Shown: positions 1 to 11,859 of the stretch, one piece after another
How the letters are laid out: every line of letters begins with the position of its first letter
Position numbering within the stretch: the first letter of the stretch is position 1
Assembly: GCF_907164915.1 (NCBI RefSeq)
Contig: NC_061869.1
Location: 46,683,771-46,747,770, forward strand
DNA: 64,000 bases
DNA from: Impatiens glandulifera
Lineage: Eukaryota; Streptophyta; Magnoliopsida; Ericales; Balsaminaceae
Reading direction: 5' to 3'
Program-made: the position numbers and the translations under genes
The notes under the pieces: model-generated
Databases searched by the model: none
The model's input: the letters and a program-made list of their open reading frames with translations, nothing else
What the model was told of the DNA's origin: nothing

Positions 1-1140
1 ACGCAATGAAATCTGGACGGAACGCTCCAACGCGCTCAAAATGACGTTGTTTTGAACGCCACCTTCTTCTTCATCTTAACTCCGTATGGATAAGAATGAA
101 GAATCATGGATGATTTCTCCAACTTGGAAATCATCCGTTAGTCCACCATTTGGCTCATTTAAAGCCCAAAATGATCACCCTACGATAGTTATAATTTCAA
201 CCTATCAAAATAGGAATGAATCATCCTTATTCTTACGACTTTAACCAAGAACAGCCAAAAACTATTAATAGCTTTTAGTCCAATTCAGGCCACTAGAAGC
301 CTCCACCGACTTAGATTATCTATAAATAGCCCCTTAAGTCGTTCCCAGAAAAAGAAACCAACTCAAAACCCCCAAATTAAAGAAAATAAAAAATCCTTCA
401 TTAAGCTTGAAGCTTTTGGATTTTTCGAATTTTCTGTTTGAGTCCTTAAAACTTGTATCTGAGCATCCAAAAGATTTCCTAAGGATCATGGAGTGTTCTC
501 CAATCCTTGGTAAGGTTCCAATTATTCTCTAATTCATATTTATAGCTTGAATTTGAAATTTGTATATTTTAAATTGTATAAGGTTGTATGCTTGCTGTTT
601 ATGGTGTTTTATGGTTGAAAATTCATTCCTAGATGATTTGGAAACTATTTGGATATGATAGAACCGATCAATCGATCTAAATAACAAAAACCCAAATTTG
701 AATTATAAAAATTTAAAAAAACGGGTTTGTTGTTCTCGGGTTAATTTTGTTGAATCACAACACATAAAGCATTCCAACATGATTATGATTATGTAGGACA
801 ACTATTTGGATCATGTTTAATCAATTCAGATCATGTTTGCTCAAAATCAAAACTTTAAAATAAATTGAAATTTTTGAGTTCTTGAATTGTTCAAAACGAT
901 CAATTGGTTTTCTTGCTTTGGTACCAATCAAGTATATGTAGTATAAGAAAGTTATTAGATAGCTCATTACACTTCAAAACAACTTTAAAATCAAAAACTC
1001 AATTTTCGATTACAAATTGTTTTGAACAAATTGATCATCATCTAGGTTGATTGATACCTTGAGATGATGATCAACATGTTCTTGGGAACTTTGTGAATCT
1101 ACCTATGCTCTTTGATCAAAGAATATGAGCTATAAAATGA
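1..1140 (+). repeat. dispersed repeat, possible LTR or 5' part of a non-autonomous retroelement
   Basis: No coding region is visible. A TATA-like string (TATAAATAGCCCC, about 321-333) lies in a promoter-like setting. The part from about 780 to 1180 resembles the reverse complement of 57640-58030: both hold 'atttggatca(t/g)gttt', a 'gatgatgatca' segment and then 'cttgaggacc'. That makes it a dispersed repeat present in both orientations. I infer an LTR-retrotransposon or LARD-like element from the promoter-like TATA and the repetition. No primer-binding site, LTR ends or domains were found, so the class is uncertain. Confidence 0.4.
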
Positions 1141-1164
1141 ATTAAAAAAAAAATCTACACTTGG

Positions 1165-1680
1165 TGTTCTTGAGGACCTAGGATTGTTATCCTAGAATCG
1201 AGAGATCCAACCGAGGATCCTCAATCCAGACTGGGACCAAGGACCGAGAAATCGAACCTAGGATCGAGACCTAGGATTAGTGTTTTGAGCTAGGACCGAG
1301 ACTTAGGACCGATGTTCTTGAGCTAGGACCGAGAGATCTGACTGAGGATTCTCATTTAGGAACGAAAGGTCCGACCTAGGACCGGGAGTTCTAACCTTAG
1401 TACCGAGACTCCCTAACCTTAGGACCGAGTGTCCTAACCTTTGGACCGAGACTCCTTAACTCTAGGACGAGAGTCCTAACCTTGGGACTAAGACTCCCTA
1501 ACCTTGGGACTCAGAGTCCTAACTCTAAGACAAAGAGTCCTAACCTTGGGATCGAGACTCCCTATCCCTAGGACCGAGAGTCCAAACCCTAAAGACCTAG
1601 ACTCCCTAACCCTAGGACCGAGAGTCCTAACCTTAGGACCGAGATTTATAACCTTGGGACCAAGAATTCGGGGTTTCTAG
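1165..1680 (+). repeat. GC-rich 'GGACCGAG' minisatellite
   Basis: A tandem array of about 20 imperfect units of roughly 20-22 bp alternates 'taggaccgagagtcctaacc' with 'gaccgagactccctaacc'. It is far more GC-rich than its surroundings. The same motif family occurs inverted at about 57425-57660 and again at about 63955-64000. It directly follows the dispersed repeat at 1-1140, as the inverted copy does near 57.6 kb, so it is probably an internal part of that element. No open frame runs through it. Confidence 0.75.
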
Positions 1681-2640
1681 GCTACCTTGGGCACCACTCA
1701 ATGCATCTAGCACTAGTCCTCTAATCTTCCACTCGACGAAAGTGCCCGACTCAACTCCTCCACCTGAGTCAACTCTAGTCCAATCAGTACAAATCTACCA
1801 TGTTGCCGATATAAACCCTCCCCAACCGAGAAGAAAACCTCCCCGGCTGCATCTAGTCTCTCTACATCAGGAACTGAAATATTCACAAACATCGATGTAG
1901 AGATTCAGCAGTCCGACTTCTCATCTCCAGCGCTGAAACATGTGTCTCCTCCATAATCTTCTCCATCTCCAAAAGTTCATGTGCCAGCCACTAACAAGGA
2001 AGTGTCCATTCGGGAAAGTGAATAGGTTATTCCCCTACAAATCTTACTAGTCGTCTCCCCACATCAACAATCGACTCCTCATTCAGCAGAGGAGTCATCA
2101 CAAGAGACGGTGAATCTCCGTGGCCTTATCTAGGACTCTCTTGCTCCCCTGCAATAGAGTATTTCCACTCTCTTTGAAGAAATGGAATCTCTCAAGGAGC
2201 GGGTGTCAACTACCTCGATTACTTCAGCCTATGACAATATTCTTGACCTGGTTACGAAGGGTACTATAGAGACTGTTATAATCAAGGAATCATTGAGTAG
2301 GCTCAAATATGTATTGAGTAATTCCCTGGGCAATCATAACTATGAGCTCTCCGCAAAGATCGATACAATCGGATTTCAGATTGCTGAAGTCACGTATTTC
2401 CTTAAAAGATTAGGGGATGATGATGTTAAAAAGGGGGAAAGTAGTGGAGGGAAAGTAGTGAGGGGGAAACCGGGAAGAGGAATGTAGCAAGGCAAAGAAG
2501 CCAGCTGGAGCTGGCTCAAACAAGCTACAAAGGGATAAGATAAACAATGAATACTTTACTCATTTATATTTATCATTGTCTATATCGATATATTTATCTA
2601 TAGTTCCTTATGCATCATCACTTAGTTCTAACATCATCAA
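1681..2640 (+). pseudogene. decayed late retroelement ORF (possible env-like region of a sirevirus-type copia)
   Basis: The segment 2182-2487 encodes 101 residues starting MESLKERVST, rich in Leu, Lys and Glu, with a basic Gly-rich end (GKPGRGM). Upstream, 1720-2160 is Pro/Ser-rich in one frame but interrupted by stops. It lies just 5' of an LTR start preceded by a purine run (aaaaaggagg), which is where copia elements of the SIRE/Maximus group carry an extra 3' ORF. I recognise no domain. The call rests on position and composition; it could equally be a chance ORF. Confidence 0.3.
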
Positions 2641-2688
2641 AAAGAGAAAAATTATTAAACTAATTTAAATCATTAAAAAGGAGGAAAT

Positions 2689-4153
2689 TGTTAAATTAAG
2701 TTAAAGAAGAAAATTGTTAAATTAAGTTGAATTATGAAAAACATTTTAATTGATTAAAATGAACTTAGGATAATTAAAATGAACATACATGGTTTTTATG
2801 AATAAATAAAACTAAGTCTAGTAATGTGTTAATGCACAGGTAAAATTGAAGACGCACTAACAACAAAGTTGTCATCAGATGAAGAAGCGTTAACAACAGA
2901 GTTGCCATCAGTTGAAGAAGAGCTAACAACAGAGTTGTCATCAACTAAAGACTCTCTAGCAGTAGAGTTGCTCAATCAGCAGAGTTTGCTAACAGTAGAG
3001 TTTCCATCAACTGAAGACTCACTAGAAACAGAGTTGATCAATCAACAAAGTTTACTAACAGTAGAGTTGCCACCAGTTGAAGACTCGCTGGCAACAGAGT
3101 TTCTCAAACAGAAGAGTTGCTCAAACAACAAAGTTCGTTGGAAGTTGAGTTCACTCATTAGCAGAGTAGTTCATCAGTAGAGATGATCAACAACTAAGTT
3201 CTCTATCAGCAAAGTAACTCATCAATAGAGTTGATCAACAAGTGAGTTCGCTATCAGCAGAGTAGCTTATCAGCAGAGCTGATCAACAATTGAGTTTCCT
3301 ATCAGCAGAGTAGCTCATCAGCAGAGCTAATCAATAGCTGAGTTCGCTATCATCAGAGTAACTCATCAGTAGAGCTCGCTATCAGCTGAGTTCTACATCA
3401 GTTGAATGCGTATCTGCTAAGTCAAGTAGTTGAGAACTAATAAACTGAAATACAACAAAATGTACAACCAGCTCTCTTTTCTGACATGCAAAACGATAAA
3501 CGAATATTCCATTCCACTATGCAGTAAAACTACGTATGCCATGCATACCACAATCGTACCATTGCCATGTATCGAAAAAATGGATTCGACCGTTGTCATG
3601 CTTCAAATATAAAAAAGCATTAGAGAACAACGGCGAATACTCTCAGCCAAGTTATTGTTCAAGCTATTTGGCAAGTCACTATGTTACGCATACATGAGAT
3701 GATATACATCGTTAATCTTTTGTATCATTTGATAATCATTTTACTTGTGTAAGTTGAACAGATAGTGGTATGTTCAACAAGATAGTGTGAGAGCTAGGAG
3801 TTTAGACATACAGGTGTTAAGACATGTGATCTGAGTGGATTTGTGTAGAGGCTATACAAATCAAATTCTTCTAGTAGAATCTTTCTAAAAACAGAAGAAG
3901 GGGTGACGTATGAGTTTTTATCTCCGAACATCCATAAAATCTTGTGTTGTCTTTTCATTGCTTCATTCATTCTTATATATGCCGCTTTAAATCCTATAAG
4001 TATTTTCCGCACTTGAAACCGTTCAAGAGCTTGTTATGATTTTTCCAAGAATAGAAACATATTTTTAATCCCTAATAGGATTAAAATCGCATTTAAGTGA
4101 AAAATAGAACAACAATATTCAACCCCCTTTTACTGTTGTCTTCGATCCTGACA
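2689..4153 (+). mobile_element. copia LTR (about 1.46 kb) with internal tandem repeats
   Basis: The start is taken at TGTTAAATTAAG after the purine run at 2676-2685 (a second candidate start is 2715). The end is at ...CCTGACA, directly before a tRNA-iMet primer site. The 3' half matches the better-defined LTR at 58946-60611: both have 'gtaagttgaacag', an inverted 'gttcaaca', 'gaagaaggngtgacgta', 'aacatccataaa' and a 'cgttcaagag' segment. The two LTRs are therefore related family members. Inside is a tandem repeat array (2868-3400). Both purine-run and primer-site contexts flank it, so one LTR may serve two internal regions. Confidence 0.6.
2868..3400 (+). repeat. tandem repeat array inside the copia LTR
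   Basis: Imperfect units of about 21-48 bp are built on 'cagagttg(c/a)tcaatcagcagagtt' and 'gagttgatcaacaa(c/t)tgagttcgctatcag'. Many units contain the palindrome GTTGATCAAC. The 103-codon open frame over 2869-3180 (repeated TELPSVEEEL-like units) is explained by the repeat period being a multiple of three, and I do not count it as a gene. The position corresponds to that of the hairpin array in the LTR at 58946-60611, but the unit sequence differs. Confidence 0.7.
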
Positions 4154-4154
4154 A

Positions 4155-4170
4155 GTGGTATCAAAGGAGG
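4155..4170 (+). promoter_or_regulatory. primer-binding site of the copia element
   Basis: GTGGTATCAAAGG lies two bases after the LTR end. It matches the usual plant copia primer site for initiator Met-tRNA (TGGTATCAGAGC) apart from G-to-A decay. Confidence 0.7.
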
Positions 4171-4205
4171 TTTTCTATTCTTAAGCTACTATAGATATCT
4201 GAATC

Positions 4206-5395
4206 ATGTCTTACCTAAACAAGATTTCAATATTCTCAAAGGAAGACTATGATGACTCGAAGATTAGAATGTAAGCACATCTAGAACAAGATGATGATAT
4301 GTGGTATGTCATCACAGATGGTCCCATGAATATACTAAAGGTCAACACAACAACAAATATAACGGAGGGTGCTCCTCAGATGACGGAGAAATCCGGATAT
4401 GAGTGGACTGCTGAAGACAAGAGGAAGGCCAACCTCGACAATGTAGCCAAAGACATCCTCTACAAAACTCTAGACAAAAACATGTTCAGAAAGATCAAAT
4501 CATGTTCCTCTTTCAAAGATATCTAGGAGAAGATGACTCAACTTTATGAAGGAAACAACCAAAAAAAACAAGCTGATAGTTGTCACACAAAAGTTCGACA
4601 ATATCAAGATGCGCCTGGGTGAGACTATGATGAGTTCGAGGAAAGATTCAGCAGCATAGTCATCGAACTCTCAACCCTGGGAAAGGTATATATCAATAGG
4701 GAAGTTGTTATCAAAATTATGAGAGCTTTGCCTAAAGAATGGGATATCAAAATGATGACTATGAGGGAATCCAATGACCTTAACAAGATCGAGATGTATG
4801 ATCTCTTTGCCGATTTGAAGGCCTATGAGTTTGAGAAAAACTCAAAGAATGAGGAGAAGTCGTCCACCACCATCACAACACAAGCATTGGTGGTTGATGA
4901 AGAGCCACCTACTTCGACATTTACCAAGTCTCCTAAACAGATCAGCAACAACGCAATGTCATTATTTGTCAATGAGTTTGGCAAATTCATGAGGAAAAAT
5001 CATTCTAACTCTAATCTTAACAAAGATAATTATAAAAATGAATCTAATGCTAATTTAAAATGTTTTAACTGTGATAAACCAGTCACTTCATGGATGACTG
5101 CAGGAAACCCAAAAGGGATGACAAGAAGCCATTTGAGAGGAAATACAAGGATCGTAGATCTACTAAAGAACAAGAAGGAATAGAAGGCTCTGCTTGCTGA
5201 AGAAAGTAAGAGCAAATGGGCAGAAAGTGATTCCGATGAGAGCTCTTCAAGTGAAAGTGAGGAAGAGATTGTCAAATGCTTCATGACAGATGACAAATAG
5301 GTATTTGATTTCACCTCTAATGAATTCACATGAAAAGATTTAATTATTGCACCCAATGACATTGTCATTGAGTACAAGAAACTGTCAGATCTTTT
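4206..5395 (+). pseudogene. copia gag, broken (UBN2/retrotran_gag type)
   Basis: Reading starts at ATG 4206 (MSYLNKISIFSKEDYDDSK) but hits a stop after about 22 codons. It continues in frame as MWYVITDGP... (4299-4526), stops again, shifts frame, and continues from 4719 with MRALPKEWDIK...LNKIEMYDLFADLKAYE. This is the gag UBN2 core of sirevirus-like copia elements. A CCHC knuckle is begun (CFNCDKP, about 5060) but not completed. After another stop the frame still gives the acidic Ser/Glu segment and 'NDIVIEYKKLSDLF'. The text then runs directly into an LTR start at 5396, so protease, integrase and RT are missing. At least three stops or shifts make it non-functional. Confidence 0.75.
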
Positions 5396-5880
5396 TGTTG
5401 GGTCAAATTATTTTGACTAAGTGTTGAAATAGTTTGACTATTGGAAATTTGATGATGAAATGATGAATGGATTATATATATATACGTCTAATTGTTTTTA
5501 TTGCAGGTGTATCGAAATCAGATTTCATTAGACTTGGTTCTAATGAGGCTCATTAGACCGATTTGGTATTTGATCCATGATATTAGACGTGCAGTCTAAC
5601 TCGTGGAGTTAAAAGTGCAGTTTAATGGATTCGGAATTAGACGTGCAGTCTAATGAATCCGTAATTAGACGTGCAGTCTAACTCATGGAGTTAGACGTAC
5701 AGTCTAATGCACTTGTAGTTAGACGTGCAGTCTAACTCATGGAGTTAGACGTGCAGTCTAATGGACTCGTAATTAGATGTGCAGTCTAACTCATGGAGTT
5801 AAACGTGCAGTCTAATAGACTCGTAATTAGACGTGTAGTCTAACTCATGGAGTTAGATGTGCAGTCTATTGGGACACAAC
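5396..5880 (+). mobile_element. 5' part of a copia LTR with hairpin minisatellite
   Basis: It begins TGTTGGGTCAAATTATTTTG, identical over its first 20 bases to the LTR start at 58946, and is followed by an array of hairpin units. The 3' part of the LTR is not recognisable beyond about 5880. It directly follows the gag remnant, so it may be the 3' LTR of the deleted element at 2689 or a separate insertion. Confidence 0.65.
5583..5872 (+). repeat. hairpin minisatellite, about 26-bp unit
   Basis: About 11 units carry the core TTAGACGTGCAGTCTAA, alternately followed by 'ctcatggag' and 'tggactcgtaa', giving a two-unit higher-order period of about 52 bp. Each core is an inverted repeat (arms TTAGAC/GTCTAA, loop GTGCA). 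The same core makes the larger array at 59098-59690. Confidence 0.85.
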
Positions 5881-7140
5881 TGGATCACCACTTTTGAGTC
5901 GAAGCTTAAGTATGGTTGAACCCGAAACTAAATTTCAGAATGAGTTTCGATTCCTTCCCTTACTAAAGTAAGATCGAACACTATCAGACAATCAAAGAAA
6001 AACAAAAATCGATATCAAGTCTGTCTGATAGTAGTTAAGATTTTAGAGAATAATTGAAACACAAGCATAAAAAAAGAAATTTAAGCGAATTCAGACAAGC
6101 TGTAAAAAAGTATGTTATGTGTTCTCGTGATTTTTATCCAATATAACATTGATTTGCGTTTGGAGTTTGGACTTCAATGCTGATGGGCTCTCATGTTTCG
6201 ATTTTGCTTACTTGTATGTTCTTGTATGTTGGGCTTCAAGTTTGGGCTTTTATTTATTTTTTCTTTCACAAAGCAAAAGTCAGCAAAATAAAATAAAATA
6301 ATAAGATTCGTATCAATAATATATATTTATTTTATCTTATTTATATTTTAAATTTATGTATTTTCAAAATATTACCTAAATAAAATAACAGTTTATTATT
6401 TGAAATTTTATTTTATTTTTTAATATCTAATATATTTTAAAAAAAAATACTATTAATAATAATAAATTAATTTTGTCAAACTCAATTATTATTTTATTTA
6501 TTATTTGAATATATTTTGACCAATTAAATTTTATCTTTTTCAAAATACCTAATAAATAATGATAATAATTCATTTAATTTATTATTCACCTTAATTATTT
6601 GTTTGTAACACTTGGATTTTATTGTTTTAAAATAATCTGTAATTAATTATTATATGATTCAATTGATTAGACATCATTCTTTAACATAATTTCTAATTCT
6701 CTTGCAATGAGTCCGCATGTGATTTTAGAAAAATATTTTTATAGGTTCGAAATTATTAAAAAAATATAAATTTAGGGTAATAAAAATGAGTGTCTACAAC
6801 AATATTTTCTTTTCTCGATTAGTTAAAGAAAAAATTGGGTAACAACTCTAAAAAGTCAAAACTAATTGATATTATTAAATCTTATTTCAATTCCTCACCT
6901 CATTGTATACGAGATAACTTCTCAAGAAGTCGTACTCTCATTTCGTTTTACAAGTTTCGAGAGGAAGATAAGCCACAAAATTTAATGAAATAATAAACGT
7001 TTTAAGATGTCGATAATTTTTGTACGAGCGTTATAAACGATTAATTTATTCTTGATGTATGGATTGAGAATTAATGACTCAATCTATTATATAGATAAAT
7101 TTGGGAAACAAACTTAGCTAATAAAAATACAAAACTATCT
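5881..7140. other. AT-rich intergenic DNA, no gene seen
   Basis: After about 400 bases of mixed composition that may still belong to an unidentified LTR, the stretch is very AT-rich. No long open frame and no recognisable RNA gene were found. Confidence 0.5.
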
Positions 7141-7142
7141 TA

Positions 7143-7412
7143 GGCCTGGCTCTCTTTAAGTTTTTTAAAAAATTCAACTAAAATCATTTTTTCAATCAAT
7201 TACTTATCAACAATCACATCACTGATTTCATTAATTAAAATATTAAAATATCATTTATTTTAAATTATTATTTTTTATTTTATTAATATATATCAATACA
7301 TTTTAAGTTTTTTTATCAAAAATAATCATTGTTTTCTCAAAATAATCATCAATCATTATATTTTCCCCCTCTAAATTTTTGAAAAAATCTTATTCTGAAT
7401 AAGACCTTAATA
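7143..7412 (+). mobile_element. MITE-like element, family member 1
   Basis: About 268 bp bounded by imperfect inverted ends ('aggcctggctct' and 'gaataagacctt'). The interior aligns by eye with 18070-18345 (shared 'ttttaaattatta...ttatatatatcaatac...caaaaataatcatt') and, inverted, with 8981-9175 and 11572-11747. Four related copies support a non-coding DNA transposon family. No clear target-site duplication was found. Confidence 0.5.
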
Positions 7413-8013
7413 TTTTATACAATTATTCAAATAGGTGATAAAATTTTAAATAAAATATTTGTAAAATAAATCTTGTCTCAATAATTATTTTCTAAGTCTC
7501 CCAAATAAGAGTCTTGTTTATTTTATCACGACACCCTATTTAATATTTACAATAACATAAACTCTACTCTTATTTCATTTTTTTTTTATCAACTCTTACA
7601 TTTATTCATGAAAAATAGTTAAGAATAGTTTTATAAAATTTTCTTATAAAAAAGGTGCAGTATCTTAAGTGGTTGTGGATAAGAAAGCTTGATTGTGGTA
7701 TATAAGGAATCCGACCAATATTTATGGTCAGTGTGAACTTGAACTAAAATTGTGGTTGGCTTAAAAAAATAACAAAAAAGTTTAAAACAAAATGAGTGGA
7801 TAAAAATAAATATATTTTTTTTAATAATTAAATAAATAAACAATGAATTATATTAAATATCTTTAAGAAATTAGTTAGTATTATCAATTTAAACAGTAAA
7901 AAAAAATTGGGGGTGAGCTAAGTAGATCATTCTGATTGCTGTTTGTATCCTTCTAGACTTTGGGTACTCTAAACTATAAATTTCTTTCAATAAATTTTTA
8001 TAAGAAAAATATA

Positions 8014-8072
<59 letters not shown>

Positions 8073-8975
8073 GTTTTAGCATTAAAAATAATTAAAAATA
8101 ATAAAATATAGTTAATTAATAATATAGTAAGGAGTTTTAAATCCATGTTTGTAAAGGGGTTAGGTGGAATAAACTTGAGTTTGTGTCCGTGTTGGGATAT
8201 ATATTGGTTGTTAACTTGTTATCGCTGGTCCTTCACGCGAATCAGATGCTTTCAAGGAAGTACAATTTTTTGGTTCCTTAGACGCCTAATTTAATTAAAC
8301 AAAGCAACATTATATTAAATAATTAATAAACTTGCCATATCATACTATTATTTTTTTTTATCATTTTCTCATCCAAATTATTCAATAATGACTATTTTAA
8401 TTGTCACTATTAGTCTATTAGTCATGCTTAATAAGGGTGATTTTTTAAATATTTTTTTTAATTTAAAAAAATAGCACTATCATATCGTTATGACCTCATT
8501 TCAAGTTCAACTTCTAAAAAGTTTAATTTATTAGGTGATAATTGCAAAATAATTGAGTACCTTCATTGAAAAAAATTGAGAATCATAACAAATTTAAACA
8601 TGAGAATGTTATGATAATTTAGATTTGAATGAAATATGAATTGACTGAAATAATTTTAATTATTTTTTCTTTTTAAGTGAGATCTTAATAAAATTGTTCC
8701 AATAATTGACCTATAGTAAATAAAAATATATATCGTTTTCAACCCATACTCTGAACATTAATTTTGATAGATAAATACATAATTGGTAAGATTGTGTTTT
8801 AATATAGACAAAATGTATTATTTTATTTTTGTCTTTTGTTTCATGTGGATATAAATTATAGGTGTTTGATTTTTTAGGTTATGAAAACAATATTAGAAGT
8901 CCTCGAGTTTAAGCTGATTAAACACCTATTGAAAATTAGTCATGGTTATTTTTCACTTTTTATATGATATAGTTA
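7413..8975. other. AT-rich intergenic DNA
   Basis: No gene is seen. The minus-strand open frames at 7631-7843 and 7889-8146 are low-complexity; the second owes its length to the (TA)n tract. Nothing protein-like was recognised. Confidence 0.5.
8014..8070. repeat. (TA)n microsatellite
   Basis: An uninterrupted TA dinucleotide run of about 57 bp. Confidence 0.95.
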
Positions 8976-8977
8976 AT

Positions 8978-9590
8978 TAGGTCTTGTTAGGTTGGATTTA
9001 TTGAAAATTGGTGATTATTTTTAATAATTGAGGATATATTTTTTTTTTTAATAAGATGACTTAAAAAGGTATTAATTTATATAAATAAAATAAATAAAAT
9101 AAATAATAATAATTTAAAATAAAGTTTATTTTAATATTTTGGTTAATTAATTTATTGATTTAATGGATGACAGAAAGAAATTTGATAAAATGACCATAAT
9201 AAAGCCTTTATTTGGGGAAATGACCAGCGCCCAATCAAATTTAAATAAATGACCACTTTCCCTTGTGTTATGACTAAAATACCCCGTCGTGTCAAGCTAC
9301 GCTCACGTCTCGCGATAGCACACTCGACGAATACGGAACCCTAATTCGTTGGACTCACGATGACGGCCGTGTCTCGCGACGACTCTCGCGACGGCACGCT
9401 CGCCACGCAACAGCACAATCGACGAATTAGGGTTCGTCCGAAAAATATGAAATGATCATTTGCATAATTTTTATTAGGCACCGATCATTTTCCCAATTAA
9501 AACAATTATTATGGTCATTTCATCAAATTTCCTGAGGAAGAATGAAGTTATGTTTAATTTTTTTTAGTTATTTGAATAATCCAAAACCTG
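8978..9590 (-). mobile_element. MITE-like element, family member 2, interrupted by a MULE-type foldback element
   Basis: The left part (8978-9175) is the reverse complement of the 7143 family (...accaaaatattaaaataa...ttttaaattatt). The expected remaining end appears only after 9532 ('agttatttgaataatccaaaacctg'). The intervening 9176-9532 is a separate inverted-repeat element. The boundaries are approximate. Confidence 0.4.
9176..9532. mobile_element. small non-autonomous MULE-like foldback element
   Basis: About 357 bp with terminal inverted repeats of at least 55 bp. The left end reads 'agaaatttgataaaatgaccataat...gaccagcgcc'. The complement of the right end reads 'ggaaatttgatgaaatgaccataat...gatcggtgcc'. 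The terminal (G)GAAATTTGAT is shared with the MULEs at 18474 and 19315. The centre is CpG-rich with an inner inverted pair ('aaccctaattcg' and 'cgaattagggtt'). No clean 9-bp target duplication is visible. Confidence 0.65.
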
Positions 9591-10434
9591 TTAATAGATA
9601 AAATAGTCTAAAAATTTAATCTTAAATAAGTTTTAAATTATAATGAAAATGATTATACAAATCACATCTTGATAAGTCAAGTTGACTTTGAAGGCGCATA
9701 TTTTGTGTTATATATTTTTCTTTTTTAAAGTATAATATTAAATATTTTGATAAATTGACTAACAAAATATTTTGAAAAATATTTTGAATAAAGAATTTAT
9801 TATGAAATTTTAGCTGATCTATTCTTCTTAAAAATAATAAATATATATATATAATAATGTTTAATTTTTAAAATATTCAGATTTTTGGTTCGAGAGTTGC
9901 GGTTAATTTGATATATATGTGAGAATAAATGGATACTTGAGTTGAATTTGGATTGACCCGCCATAAATTTAAAACGGTTAAAATAAAATTAAAAATATTA
10001 TGTGTATGGTTCAAACTTGTAACTAATAAACACAAGTATAACCCTTTAACCAACTAGGCTAATAATACTTTATATTTTAATTTCAACACCAAATTTGATT
10101 AACGCTGGACGTTTTAACAATATAAGTTCAAATTTTTTAACTATCTAATTTATATAATTATGATTAATTTTTCAAAATATCTGAATTGTTAAGTCGAGAA
10201 CTATGATTAATTTGAATATATATGTGCGAGTAAATTAAAAATGCTAAAAGTATTTTTTTTTACATTCTAGTTAAAACTTTGGTAAGGCTTTGAATCTAGT
10301 TGATTTTTCAGATTCAGTTGATTTTTCTTAATAAATTAAATTATTATTTATTATGTAAGTTTATATTCTATACATTCAATAAATTTAATGTATTATAATC
10401 CATCTATCTATATATAATATCTATATATAATATA

Positions 10435-10475
<41 letters not shown>

Positions 10476-11570
10476 GCTTAATTTTATTAAAAGTGTTCGG
10501 ATTGTCGTGTCAAGAGCTGTGATTAATTTAGATATATATGTGAGAGTAAATGAATACTTGATTCGAATTCTGGGTTGACCCGCCCATAAACTCAAAACAG
10601 TTAAAAATAAAATAAAAAATGCTATAAGTATGTTTTGAACTTGAACTTAACAAAATAAGTACAACTCTTTAACCAACTAAACTAATAACATTTTATATTT
10701 TAAGTTTAACATCAAATTTGATGAATGCGGAACATTTTTAACTAACTAATATATATATATATATAATGTTGCTTAATTTTGAAAGTGTCCGAATTACCGG
10801 ATCGAGAATTGTGGTTAATTTGGATATATATGTGAGAGTAAATGGATATTTGAGTCAGATTAATCATATATTTTTATCTGCGATTGCGATGCACGGAGAT
10901 CTTAATTTTTTTTAATATTTGATCATATATATTTAGTGCTTCCTTCTTTCTCAATAGTAGAGTTTATCACTATTCACTTTAGTTTATATCTAATTTTAAA
11001 ATAACTCATCCAACAAAATTAATTACAAAAATATTCATATAATAATAAAGATTAAAAAAAAATCAAATTCACAAATTAATTACAACAAAATAAAATAAAC
11101 AACAATAATACAAATATTCCCCTTTCTCAAAATAATATGTAACCGTTACTCTACTCTTAATAATAAAATAAAGAAAGGATTAATTGAACTTTCCGTTTTG
11201 ATTTATATATACAATAATATTATTAATTAATTGTTATTATTTTTATCAATAAAATCTTATAATACTTTAAAAAAATATTTAATTATTTGATTTATTAATA
11301 AAATTATATAAATATTATTTTTTATAAAATTTAAATGAAAAAAATACTTTAATTTAATTAATTAAAAACCTAAAAATCTTATTTTTTATAAAATCTTTTT
11401 TATATGAAAATTTTTTTACTAAAATTTTGTATATTACATCTTATGTTTTCAATCACTTAAATTTTATAAAATTTAAATTTTACATACAAATAATATATAT
11501 AAAAGTTCTTTAATTAAAAATTCATATAGTATTTTTTATATAAAAAAGTCAATTAAAATCTCAACTAAGG
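9591..11570. other. AT-rich intergenic DNA with diverged repeated blocks
   Basis: No gene is seen. Three or four copies of a block lie at about 9890-10130, 10190-10240, 10500-10740 and 10795-10870. The longer ones read 'cgagagttgcggttaatttgatatatatgtgagagtaaatgg...gttgacccgcc', then 'ctttaaccaacta' and 'aacaccaaatttgat'. Several copies are followed by short (TA)n. A dispersed, partly tandem repeat is the likely explanation; I cannot name it. Confidence 0.5.
10440..10473. repeat. (TA)n microsatellite
   Basis: An uninterrupted TA run between two copies of the repeated block of this region. Confidence 0.9.
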
Positions 11571-11571
11571 A

Positions 11572-11747
11572 CTTGTTCGGATTGTGGTTATTTGAATAAC
11601 CTAGAAAGAGAAAAAAAGTAACGAAATAATTTAAAATAGAGAGTATTTTAGTATTTTGGTTAATGAAATGAATGATGTGATTGGTGAGAAGAAATTAATT
11701 GAAAACTGATTTTGTAAATATTAAATAAAAAACATTTAAAGAATCAG
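11572..11747 (-). mobile_element. MITE-like element, family member 3 (short)
   Basis: About 176 bp that read in reverse resemble the start of the 7143 element ('aggcctgattc...caatcacatca..catttcatta.ccaaaata'). The ends 'ggacttgttcgg' and 'aatcaggcct' are imperfect inverted repeats. It lies about 120 bp upstream of the probable trehalase leader and may overlap its promoter. Confidence 0.45.
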
Positions 11748-11859
11748 GCCTAACTAAATATCAAACAAATAAGCTCTATAATATTTTATTATTTTTTATT
11801 TTTGGTAATGCCTTATGTTGAAAGTAATCTAAGATATCATAATTATAAGTAGACGCGTT

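Noticed and set aside
2869..3180. 103-codon open frame with TELPSVEEEL-like repeats
   Set aside because: Its length follows from a tandem repeat in an LTR whose period keeps frame; there is no conserved domain and the frame ends inside the array.
7889..8146. Minus-strand frame with an IYIYIY run
   Set aside because: It is produced by a (TA)n microsatellite; the frames at 10404-10595 and 11981-12214 are the same artefact.
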